Shown: positions 6,518 through 13,720 of the stretch, piece by piece
Numbering within the stretch: the stretch's first letter is position 1
Layout: each line of letters begins with the position of its first letter
Notes under the pieces: generated by a model
What the model saw: only the letters and a program-made list of their open reading frames with translations
Told to the model about the DNA's origin: nothing
Database searches by the model: none
Assembly: GCA_903913355.1 (NCBI GenBank)
Contig: CAIWKU010000373.1
Span: forward strand, 1-16,949
Source: an uncultured Bacteroidota bacterium
GTDB lineage: Bacteria > Bacteroidota > Bacteroidia > Chitinophagales > Chitinophagaceae
DNA length: 16,949 nucleotides
Direction of reading: 5' to 3'
Made by a program: the position numbers and the translations under genes

Positions 6518-7831
6518 ATGCAAGTAGACAAAACTACCCTCGCCGATCTATCCATCTTTCATAGCGAGGAAGATCAGTCAGTATTTCATCACTTGAATTT
6601 TACCCAAACCAACGGGGGCCGAGAATACCTTCGGATTTTTCTTGGCAATCCACTTAATTCCATTTCAGAAATAAGAGATACCCAAAACACCATTCAACAA
6701 TTAATGGCTGTTTCTGATCAGTGGACTACTACTGTGACGAATGGAACGATTATGGTGCTGGAAAAATTCTATGAAACCCAGGTGAATAATTTTTCACCTT
6801 ATCCTACCCTATTCGGAAGCTATTGGTATAAGATTTTTAATGGCCCTGATTTTTCATTGATCAGGTATACAGTAGAGCATACGATTGACTTTGTAAATGG
6901 CTTACAATATATCGTTAGCCTGCTTCAGAAACAAACCTTAAGCAGGCAGTTGACAATCTGGGTTACCCGAATGGATATGTTGCTGAATAAACCCATGATC
7001 CTGGAATTATCAGCAGAAAAGAAGAAAGACCTGAGTCCGGTAAGTATTTTACGATATGGAGGATTCATCCGAAACCATTTTAAGGGTGCCGCATTTGAGC
7101 TCTTTGATATTTATTGCAAACTGGATGCCTATATAAGTATGGCCATTGCCTGCAAGAAATATGCATTCTGTTTTCCCGAGATAAAAGAATCAGAGGGCCC
7201 TTATATTATTGCGAAAGATCTTTATCATCCTTTACTGGAAATACCGGTAGCGTATGATCTGGGCCTATCAATTAACAATAATTTCCTTTTCCTGACGGGT
7301 GCAAATATGGCTGGCAAAAGTACTTTTATTAAAGCTGTGGGTATTGCTGCTTATCTGGCACACCTGGGTATGGGTGTTCCGGCAAAAAAGATGCAGTTAA
7401 GTTTTCTGGATGGATTATTAAGCAATATCCAGGTAGTAGATAATATTATCAAAGGGGAAAGTTTTTTCTTTAATGAAGTACAAAGAATTAAAAAAACGAT
7501 CGAAAAAATAAGTGACGGAAAAAAATGGCTGATCCTGATTGATGAATTATTTAAAGGAACCAACCAACAGGACGCTGTAAAATGCAGTACAACAGTAATT
7601 GAAGGATTGCGCAAAATGAAGAATGCCTTGTTTGTACTCTCTACGCACCTTTATGAAATAGGAGATGATTTAAAAAAGTTTGACAATATTCAATTCCATT
7701 TTTTTGAAACATCTGTAGAAAACGACCAGCTGATCTTTAGTTATCAGCTAAAACCCGGTATCAGTAATGATAGATTAGGGTACCTGATTTTACGCAAAGA
7801 AGGAGTTGTTGATTTATTAGAGAAATTATAA
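6518..7831 (+). CDS. Short MutS-family ATPase lacking the mismatch-recognition domain
   Basis: This 437-residue protein carries a MutS C-terminal ATPase: Walker A TGANMAGKST (260-269), Walker B LILIDELFKGTN (338-349) and an STH switch at 375-377. Residues 1-250 resemble the helical lever/core region, but there is no N-terminal mismatch-binding domain with its Phe-x-Glu motif; true MutS is over 800 residues. It also lacks the C-terminal Smr nuclease domain of MutS2. Short MutS-like proteins of this size are common in Bacteroidota and their role is unknown, so it should not be read as the mismatch repair enzyme. It follows pyrC at 67 bases on the same strand, with an A-rich stretch but no clear ribosome site before the ATG. 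Confidence 0.85.
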   Translation: MQVDKTTLADLSIFHSEEDQSVFHHLNFTQTNGGREYLRIFLGNPLNSISEIRDTQNTIQQLMAVSDQWTTTVTNGTIMVLEKFYETQVNNFSPYPTLFGSYWYKIFNGPDFSLIRYTVEHTIDFVNGLQYIVSLLQKQTLSRQLTIWVTRMDMLLNKPMILELSAEKKKDLSPVSILRYGGFIRNHFKGAAFELFDIYCKLDAYISMAIACKKYAFCFPEIKESEGPYIIAKDLYHPLLEIPVAYDLGLSINNNFLFLTGANMAGKSTFIKAVGIAAYLAHLGMGVPAKKMQLSFLDGLLSNIQVVDNIIKGESFFFNEVQRIKKTIEKISDGKKWLILIDELFKGTNQQDAVKCSTTVIEGLRKMKNALFVLSTHLYEIGDDLKKFDNIQFHFFETSVENDQLIFSYQLKPGISNDRLGYLILRKEGVVDLLEKL

Positions 7832-7944
7832 TTATCTTATTAGAGTTTTGCAAACTTTCCCCCAAAGTCCATTACTCTAGAATAGAGACAATCCTGTCAT
7901 CTAAAATGTGAATGTGAACGATAAACGCTTTACTTAAGCCTGGC

Positions 7945-7952
7945 TAATTTTG
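7945..7952 (+). promoter_or_regulatory. Candidate -7 box for the TlpA-like gene
   Basis: TAATTTTG matches TAnnTTTG exactly and would give a leader of about 60 bases before the ATG at 8017. No TTG is visible at the -33 distance. The remainder of the 7832-8016 gap shows no ORF or hairpin that I can support. Confidence 0.3.
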
Positions 7953-8016
7953 AATTTGATTGCTAAGATAGTGACTGGATTGCAATAGAAATTGTTGCTT
8001 ATTCAACTGAAAAATC

Positions 8017-9150
8017 ATGAAATATATTTTCGTCCTTCTATTGTTACTAAAATTTAGTGGCGTTACCTCCCAAAATTTAAAATTTAGGGTTGAAGTAAAT
8101 TATTCAGATGCAAGAAATGGCTATGGTTATTTTGATGGTTTAGGTATAAAATTGAAGCCCTTTAAAATTACTAATGGATATGGAGCATTTGAAGGTGAAT
8201 CATTAAAAAGATATGATATCCCATTTGCTAAAATTTATTTTAGCAAAAAACCGTCGGAAGTAACTTATTATAATTTCAACATAAATGCTTTACAAAACCC
8301 CGTTATCGAATTTCTGGTTGATAGTTCTTTCATTACGATTCTTCGAACCTATAATAGGAAAGTTATAACAAGAATTGCTGGCGGGAAATTAAACAAGGAT
8401 TTTAATACATATTTAGAAGAAGAAAATGCAATTAGTAATCGTTTAGATTCGCTTCAAAAAGAATCTGATCCATTATTAAATAACCAACTTATGTATACTT
8501 TTATAAATAGGGATAATCATCCTAATTATTTCATTCAGACACATCCTAGTTCACTATTATCACTCTATTACCTTAATAGATTATTTCCAACACCTAACCT
8601 AAACATTTACACTATTGACAGTCTCTTTTCCGCATTAGACTCTTCTATTAAATATTCTACTTACGGCATTAAAATAAAAAGAAAGGTTGATAGCTTAAAG
8701 GAGGATAATAAGAAGAGAATAAACAATAAAATATTAATTGGGTTTTCAGATTTTGAAAAAAATAATGAGAAACATTTTAATCTAAATGAATTACTTTCTG
8801 GACTAGTACTTTTGGAATTTGGAGCTTCCTGGTGTTCGCCTTGTAAAAGAAAAGAGTTAGAACTGTCTGATAATTACGATAGAATTATTGAAAATAAAAT
8901 ACAATTAATATCAGTATCCATTGACAATGATAAACTGAAATGGTTAGCAGATATTAAATCTCATAAAACCAAGTGGCTACAACTACATGATATAAATGGG
9001 AGCAATTCTGAAATAATGAAACTATTACGGGTTTTTACTATCCCTTTTAATCTGTTGCTTTATAATAATAAAATTCTTGGGTCGAATTTAACTGTACATC
9101 AATTAATGAATAAACAGTTTTTGAACAGCTTAATCGAAAACTCACAATAA
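8017..9150 (+). CDS. Exported TlpA/ResA-like thioredoxin-fold protein, AT-rich
   Basis: A 377-residue protein with a signal peptide (FVLLLLLKFSGVTS, cut near residue 18-19). Residues about 20-120 look like the beta-rich N-terminal domain common in Bacteroidota TlpA-like proteins, a helical middle follows (about 125-235), and a thioredoxin domain occupies about 255-365. The redox motif is WCSPC (Cys273 and Cys276) and the cis-proline is Pro343 in FTIPF. It probably reduces or oxidises disulfides in the periplasm; the partner is unknown. It is strikingly AT-rich: two 60-base lines I counted inside the gene (8461 and 8641) have 14 and 15 G+C, against 32 in one line of comM. No neighbour shares this, which suggests acquired DNA. 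It lies alone between the MutS-like and DUF3179 genes. Confidence 0.85.
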   Translation: MKYIFVLLLLLKFSGVTSQNLKFRVEVNYSDARNGYGYFDGLGIKLKPFKITNGYGAFEGESLKRYDIPFAKIYFSKKPSEVTYYNFNINALQNPVIEFLVDSSFITILRTYNRKVITRIAGGKLNKDFNTYLEEENAISNRLDSLQKESDPLLNNQLMYTFINRDNHPNYFIQTHPSSLLSLYYLNRLFPTPNLNIYTIDSLFSALDSSIKYSTYGIKIKRKVDSLKEDNKKRINNKILIGFSDFEKNNEKHFNLNELLSGLVLLEFGASWCSPCKRKELELSDNYDRIIENKIQLISVSIDNDKLKWLADIKSHKTKWLQLHDINGSNSEIMKLLRVFTIPFNLLLYNNKILGSNLTVHQLMNKQFLNSLIENSQ

Positions 9151-9209
9151 TCCCGTACCATTTACTATATTTATTTATACCTATTTTTATACCCCTTAAA
9201 AAATCTATT

Positions 9210-10403
9210 ATGAGAAAGACCTGGTTACTAATCGTTGGACTTCTCTTTTTAATTGGGATTGAAATAGCTAAAGTATATTTTATTATGCCCTTTCCGGGCA
9301 GTCAGAAATCAAACTCGATAGATATCGCTTACTTCCTCCATAAGAATATCTGGTGGATGCGTATAATCGGAGTTGTTATCGTGATAGTTCCTTTTAGAAA
9401 TTTACTTGCCAATGGAAAACTTTGGCAGAAAATCATTTTGGTAGCAGTCGTATTATTATATGGGTTCATTTATTACCTGTTCAATTTTCGATTTCTTGCC
9501 GATAAGATGTTTTATCAACCCAAACAAAAAACATTTGTGCAGGCATCTTTAGATACCACCCAAAAAGATAAACTGGTGATTGGTGTCGTGATCAATCATG
9601 AAGCAAAAGCTTACCCTATTGAAATCATTGGATATCATCACCAGGTACAGGATAGTTTGCAGCAACAGCCCATCATAGTAACTTATTGTACGGTTTGCAG
9701 AACGGGTAGGGTGTATAGTCCAATGGTAAACGGAAAACACGAACAATTCCGGTTGGTGGGCATGGACCATTTTAACGCTATGTTTGAAGATGCGAGCACC
9801 AAAAGCTGGTGGCAGCAGGCAACCGGTATGGCCATTACCGGAAAAATGAAAGGGTATCAGCTTACTGAAATTCCTTCTGTTCAGATGAGGTTGGGTGACT
9901 GGCTCAATGAATATCCGAATTCAACAGTATTACAGCCCGATAGCAATTTTAAAAAGAAATACGACAGTTTAAAAGGATATGATGAAGGCACCATAAAAGG
10001 AAGTCTGGAACATCGGGATACAGGATCCTGGAAGTTTAAATCATGGGTGGTGGGCATAAGCCTCAACGGAAAACAGAAAGCATATGACTGGAACGAATTG
10101 ATAAAAGAAGGTATCATCAATGACAGTTTATCCGAAACACCTGTATTACTAACTGTTGAGCCGGGCAATAAAACATTTTATGTAGCCAACCGATATATTC
10201 ATGGACAGAAGCTTGAGTTTATTCATGCGCCTACCGGTAATTTATTAGAAGATCTTCAAACACATTCTACCTGGAAATTAAATGGTGAAGCGATTGCCGG
10301 GCCATTATCCGGAAGTCATTTGGAAAGGATCCAGGCATACCAGGAATTCTGGCACTCCTGGAAGTATTTCCATCCTGCCACTACCAGTTATAGAAAACCC
10401 TGA
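9210..10403 (+). CDS. Membrane-anchored DUF3179 domain protein
   Basis: The 397-residue protein has three predicted N-terminal membrane segments (about 4-25, 48-63 and 74-93), then a soluble domain from about 115. That domain carries TYCTVCRTGRVYSP (158-171), the cysteine-pair signature of DUF3179, plus WHSWKYFHP near the C-terminus. DUF3179 has no settled biochemical role; two closely spaced cysteines suggest metal or redox chemistry, but this is inference. The first segment and topology place the domain outside the cytoplasm. A TATATTTA box at 9166-9173 could be the -7 element. The bicupin gene follows after 78 bases on the same strand. Confidence 0.82.
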   Translation: MRKTWLLIVGLLFLIGIEIAKVYFIMPFPGSQKSNSIDIAYFLHKNIWWMRIIGVVIVIVPFRNLLANGKLWQKIILVAVVLLYGFIYYLFNFRFLADKMFYQPKQKTFVQASLDTTQKDKLVIGVVINHEAKAYPIEIIGYHHQVQDSLQQQPIIVTYCTVCRTGRVYSPMVNGKHEQFRLVGMDHFNAMFEDASTKSWWQQATGMAITGKMKGYQLTEIPSVQMRLGDWLNEYPNSTVLQPDSNFKKKYDSLKGYDEGTIKGSLEHRDTGSWKFKSWVVGISLNGKQKAYDWNELIKEGIINDSLSETPVLLTVEPGNKTFYVANRYIHGQKLEFIHAPTGNLLEDLQTHSTWKLNGEAIAGPLSGSHLERIQAYQEFWHSWKYFHPATTSYRKP

Positions 10404-10481
10404 AAATTCTAAAATCCAAAGATTATATTTATCCCGTTAAAGTTTACCATTCTTTTAAACGCTTTTTCCTAAATACTTAAT

Positions 10482-11252
10482 ATGAAACTAACTGTGCTTG
10501 CGATTGCTCTGCTGATCAGTTTATGCAATACTGCAAACGCTCAACCCCTGGTTTCAAAAGTATATTCATGGGAGACTAGTCCGGTTAAGTCTAATAAAAC
10601 CGGAAGTAGTAAAAAAATATTTTCGGGTTCCGGTCTTACACTCGCCAAACATGAAATAAACGGAGTTAGCCTATTAAAGGGGAAATCCATTGTTTACAAA
10701 GCAGATGCGAACGGATATGAACGCTTTTTAATTATAAAGGATGGACCCGTAACGGTTTACCTGAATGATGAGGTTTCTGTTATTGACCGGGGTTCCATTG
10801 TATTGATTTTACCAGGAGATAAAGTAAGTGTTCAGAATGCCGGTGATGAAACAGCCGAATTTTATGAAATAAATTATCGTTCGATTGAGCCAGCCAATCA
10901 CGAAAGAGGCAGGGATGCCGGCGCTTCATTTGTAATTAACTGGAATAAGCTGGTGGTAAAACCAACCACTAAAGGAAATACCCGACAAGTTACGGACCGG
11001 CAAACCACCATGCTGAATAACCTAAATATCCATGTAACACAACTAAATGCAGGTTTGAAAAGTCATGAGCCACATACCCATAAAAACGAAGAAATTATGC
11101 TCATGCTGGACGGAAATGCAGAAGTACAGATTGGAGCAGAGCATCAAAAAGCCAATGCAGGTGATCTTGTATTTCTGGGTTCAACCGTACTACATAATAT
11201 TACCAATATCGGTAAAACTCCTTGTTTATATTATGCCATACAATGGAATTGA
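10482..11252 (+). CDS. Exported two-cupin protein
   Basis: The 256-residue protein has a clean signal peptide (cut after ANA, residue 20) and two cupin barrels. The first (about 45-132) has the fold pattern, including the turn LPGDKVSVQNAG (110-121), but lacks the histidine ligands, so it is probably structural. The second (about 180-255) has a full metal motif, HTHKNEE with His198, His200 and Glu204, and a later His238 in VLHNIT. It is likely a periplasmic metal-binding enzyme or a sugar- or small-molecule-binding protein; cupin sequence alone does not give a substrate. Two-cupin architecture recalls ureidoglycine aminohydrolase, but no purine genes are near. A TATATTTA box at 10424-10431 is a candidate promoter element, giving a leader of about 50 bases. 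Confidence 0.82.
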   Translation: MKLTVLAIALLISLCNTANAQPLVSKVYSWETSPVKSNKTGSSKKIFSGSGLTLAKHEINGVSLLKGKSIVYKADANGYERFLIIKDGPVTVYLNDEVSVIDRGSIVLILPGDKVSVQNAGDETAEFYEINYRSIEPANHERGRDAGASFVINWNKLVVKPTTKGNTRQVTDRQTTMLNNLNIHVTQLNAGLKSHEPHTHKNEEIMLMLDGNAEVQIGAEHQKANAGDLVFLGSTVLHNITNIGKTPCLYYAIQWN

Positions 11253-11419
11253 TACAATATGCGTAACGAATCCTTACTAGTTAATAATCAAATTCTCGGG
11301 ACAAAAATCAAGTATTAATACGCGTTTTCATTCTCTTACACTTAGTTATCTTTCTCCCCAATACAATAACCTGAAGATACTTTCTGCCGCTCTATCATTT
11401 TTGTACATAACCCAATGTT

Positions 11420-12961
11420 ATGCTCGTAAAAACCTATGGCAGTGCTGTATATGGTGTAGAAGCCATTAATATTACCATTGAAGTAAATGTAAGTGCCGGA
11501 CAAGGCTATCATATTGTTGGATTACCCGATAATGCAGTAAGGGAAAGTTTGCAAAGAACGGAGAGTGCCATTAAAACCAATGGCTTTCATATGCCCCGAA
11601 CCAAAGTCATTGTGAACCTTGCTCCGGCTGATATCCGTAAAACCGGATCGGCATTTGATCTGCCTATCGCAATGGGCATCTTAGGTGCGAGTGAACAATT
11701 GTTTCAACCCGACCGCTTAAAAGATTATGTGATTATGGGTGAGTTGAGTCTGGATGGCGCTGTTCAATCCATCAAAGGCGCATTACCCATTGCCATACAA
11801 GCCCGGAAAGAAGGTTTTAAAGGATTAATCGTTCCCCTGGCAAATGCCAGAGAAGCAGGTATGGTAAATAGCCTGGAAGTATTTGGTGTGGGGCATCTTT
11901 CAGAACTGGTTTCGTTTTTTACTGATGAAAACAGCATGCAGCCCGTTATCGTAAACACAAGAGAGGAATTTTTCAATACCCAATATGAGTTTGATATTGA
12001 TTTCAGTGAAGTGAAGGGACAGGAAAATATTAAGAGGGCCATGGAGATTTCGGCGGCAGGCGGACATAACGCTATATTAATAGGTCCGCCGGGTGCAGGG
12101 AAAACAATGCTGGCAAGGCGCTTACCAACCATATTACCGCCACTCAGTTTGCAGGAAGCATTGGAAACAACCAAAATACATAGCGTGGCAGGTAAATTAC
12201 CTGAAAACAGTGCCTTGATTAATAAACGTCCTTTCCGTTCGCCTCACCATACAATTTCTGATGTTGCCCTGGTAGGTGGGGGTGGCACGCCGCAGCCGGG
12301 AGAAATCTCCCTTGCACATAATGGCGTTTTATTTTTAGATGAATTGCCCGAGTTCAAACGAACGGTTCTTGAAGTTATGCGGCAGCCCATGGAAGAAAGA
12401 AGGGTAACGATATCTCGTGCTAAAATGGCATTGGATTTTCCTGCAAATTTTATGCTCATTGCCTCAATGAATCCCTGTGCCTGCGGTTTTTATAATCATC
12501 CTGAAAAAGAATGTACCTGTCCGCCGGGTGCCGTTCAGAAATATTTGAATAAAGTATCCGGTCCTTTACTCGACAGGATTGATTTACATGTGGAAGTAAC
12601 CCCTGTTGCATTTAGTGAACTGAGTAATCAAACCAATGGTGAAACTTCTGCCATCATTCGTGAAAGAGTGATAAAAGCAAGAGAGATACAGTCTATCCGT
12701 TACGAAGGGCAATCTGGTATTTATGCCAATGCCCAAATGAGCAGTAAGCAACTTCGCGAAATCTGTATCATTGGTGCCGCTGGCGAGGGTCTTTTAAAAA
12801 GAGCGATGGAGCGACTCAATCTCAGCGCCCGCGCCTATGACAGGATTTTAAAAGTCAGTCGCACCATTGCCGATCTCGCAGAAAGTGAAACCATTAAACC
12901 GGAACATTTAGCCGAAGCCATTCATTACCGAAGTTTGGATAGAGAGGGATGGGCGGGGTAG
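11420..12961 (+). CDS. comM: YifB/ComM-family Mg-chelatase-like AAA+ ATPase
   Basis: This 513-residue protein has the usual length and order: an N-terminal Lon-like fold domain (1-170) with GLPDNAVRES (34-43), then an AAA+ module with Walker A GPPGAGKT (222-229), the FRSPHHTISD segment (272-281), Walker B VLFLDELPEF (303-312), a cysteine cluster (Cys353, 355, 365, 367) and a C-terminal helical domain with LNLSARAYDR (466-475). Family members are hexameric helicase-like motors; ComM speeds branch migration during integration of transformed DNA. No competence genes are nearby, so its role here is inferred from family. A TATCTTTC box lies at 11347-11354. The gene ends 17 bases before the first REP-like repeat, and its last codons show no sign of disruption. 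Confidence 0.94.
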   Translation: MLVKTYGSAVYGVEAINITIEVNVSAGQGYHIVGLPDNAVRESLQRTESAIKTNGFHMPRTKVIVNLAPADIRKTGSAFDLPIAMGILGASEQLFQPDRLKDYVIMGELSLDGAVQSIKGALPIAIQARKEGFKGLIVPLANAREAGMVNSLEVFGVGHLSELVSFFTDENSMQPVIVNTREEFFNTQYEFDIDFSEVKGQENIKRAMEISAAGGHNAILIGPPGAGKTMLARRLPTILPPLSLQEALETTKIHSVAGKLPENSALINKRPFRSPHHTISDVALVGGGGTPQPGEISLAHNGVLFLDELPEFKRTVLEVMRQPMEERRVTISRAKMALDFPANFMLIASMNPCACGFYNHPEKECTCPPGAVQKYLNKVSGPLLDRIDLHVEVTPVAFSELSNQTNGETSAIIRERVIKAREIQSIRYEGQSGIYANAQMSSKQLREICIIGAAGEGLLKRAMERLNLSARAYDRILKVSRTIADLAESETIKPEHLAEAIHYRSLDREGWAG

Positions 12962-12978
12962 GCGATGTTGCTGGTCTC

Positions 12979-13026
12979 GCCGTTGTGGTCGCCTCATTGG
13001 CCGTTGTTGGTCGCCTGACCAACAAC
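12979..13026 (+). repeat. Degenerate outer copy of the left REP unit
   Basis: This is the same layout as the copy at 13084-13132: a half-site with one T missing (GCCGTTGTGGTCGCC), the spacer TCATTG, and a second half-site entering a perfect hairpin (stem GTTGTTGGTC at 13003-13012, loop GCCT, partner GACCAACAAC at 13017-13026). Confidence 0.85.
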
Positions 13027-13043
13027 CACATAACACCACCATC

Positions 13044-13124
13044 ATGATACACTTCACTCACCACCTCAAATTTATAACTCCTTGCCGTTGTTGGTCGCCT
13101 CATTTGCCGTTGTTGGTCGCCTGA
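13044..13124 (+). pseudogene. Truncated duplicate of the RAYT N-terminus
   Basis: From ATG at 13044 the frame reads MIHFTHHLKFIT, closely matching the first 12 residues of the intact transposase (MIHFTHFTQFIT), then runs into the next REP unit and stops at 13122-13124 after 26 codons. It is a leftover 5' end of a transposase gene, or a by-product of the tandem duplication, not a working gene. Confidence 0.7.
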
Positions 13125-13132
13125 CCAACAAC
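13084..13132 (+). repeat. Left inverted repeat of the RAYT unit (REP pair with hairpin)
   Basis: Two copies of the half-site GCCGTTGTTGGTCGCC (13084-13099 and 13106-13121) stand 22 bases apart. The second forms a perfect 10-bp hairpin: GTTGTTGGTC at 13109-13118, loop GCCT, GACCAACAAC at 13123-13132. The reverse complement of 13671-13720 matches this unit nearly base for base. The transposase ATG lies 17 bases inward. Confidence 0.9.
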
Positions 13133-13149
13133 CAAATAACACAACCATC

Positions 13150-13671
13150 ATGATACATTTCACACACTTCACCCAATTTATAACTATCACCAATCTAAAT
13201 TGGTTACCCACACTCCAAAATAATTATCACAAAGAAATAATAATTGAGGGGCTTTCAAACCGCGTAAACAAAAAAAAGGTAACTATTTATGGATTTGTAC
13301 TTATGCCTAATCACATGCATTTGATCTGGCAATTACATGATAACATTATAAAAGAACATTTTCAAAGAGATTTCTTGAAATTTACTGCCCGTAGTATACT
13401 ACAATTTATGAGAATGCATGAAGATCCCTTACTTGAATCATTAAAAGTTTCTGCCCCAGATAGGCAATACCAGGTCTGGGAAAGAAATTCATTAAGTATT
13501 GATATTTATTCAGAAAAAATATTATTACAGAAATTAAATTACATACATAACAATCCTGTTCATCCTAAATGGAGATTGTCTGATTTCCCCGAAAATTATA
13601 AATATAGTAGCGCCTCATTTTATGAAACAGGGATTAGCGAATTTGACTGGCTTTCGCATTTTCGGGGTTAG
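13150..13671 (+). CDS. REP-associated tyrosine transposase (RAYT; Y1/HUH, IS200-like)
   Basis: The 173-residue protein looks complete. It opens with the first strand HFTQFITIT (6-14), then has the HUH metal motif in LMPNHMHLIW (51-60; His55 and His57), the helix RDFLKFTAR (73-81), QVWERNSLS (108-116), and LNYIHNNPV (129-137), whose Tyr131 is the expected nucleophile, followed by YKYSSASFY (150-158). RAYTs cleave and join single-stranded DNA at REP hairpins through a tyrosine-DNA bond. The gene is bracketed by matching inverted REP units; its TAG stop shares its last base with the right hairpin (13671). The ATG sits inside the palindrome ATCATGAT and has no ribosome-binding site in view. All expected catalytic residues are present, so it may still be active. 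Confidence 0.9.
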   Translation: MIHFTHFTQFITITNLNWLPTLQNNYHKEIIIEGLSNRVNKKKVTIYGFVLMPNHMHLIWQLHDNIIKEHFQRDFLKFTARSILQFMRMHEDPLLESLKVSAPDRQYQVWERNSLSIDIYSEKILLQKLNYIHNNPVHPKWRLSDFPENYKYSSASFYETGISEFDWLSHFRG

Positions 13672-13720
13672 TTGTTGGTCGGGCGACCAACAATGGCGAA
13701 TATGGGCGACCAACAACGGC
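13671..13720 (-). repeat. Right inverted repeat of the RAYT unit
   Basis: On plus this has the hairpin TTGTTGGTCG (13672-13681), loop GG, CGACCAACAA (13684-13693), then a second half-site GGCGACCAACAACGGC at 13705-13720, the exact reverse complement of the left half-site. Base 13671 is the last base of the RAYT stop, and base 13720 is the last base of the ATP-grasp stop codon on the other strand. Confidence 0.9.

Larger units (their letters stand above)
12979..13187 (+). repeat. Tandem duplication of about 105 bp carrying REP unit plus transposase start
   Basis: Copy one (12979-13083) and copy two (from 13084) align along their full length with one single-base gap. The first 65 or so bases differ at only a few positions; divergence rises towards the right. 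Each copy contains a REP unit, a conserved linker ending ATCATGAT, and the opening codons of the RAYT gene. Confidence 0.85.
13084..13720 (+). mobile_element. REP-associated transposase unit with ~50-bp inverted repeats
   Basis: A 173-residue Y1/HUH transposase gene sits between two inverted REP units of 49 and 50 bases. The element lies exactly between the convergent 3' ends of comM and the ATP-grasp gene. Including the outer duplicate, it spans 12979-13720. The arrangement is that of a RAYT with its cognate REP pairs (BIME-like). I see no target-site duplication and no 5' GTAG guide of the enterobacterial kind clearly placed beside each palindrome. Confidence 0.82.

Noticed and set aside
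12979..13132. Repeated palindromes suggesting a short CRISPR array
   Set aside because: Only two diverged units about 105 bases apart, each with internal half-sites, and the same unit recurs inverted beyond a transposase. This is a REP arrangement, and no cas gene is present.
12894..13211. 105-residue minus-strand ORF across the REP region
   Set aside because: It reads through the tandem repeats with repetitive, low-complexity content and overlaps comM and the RAYT start; not a gene.
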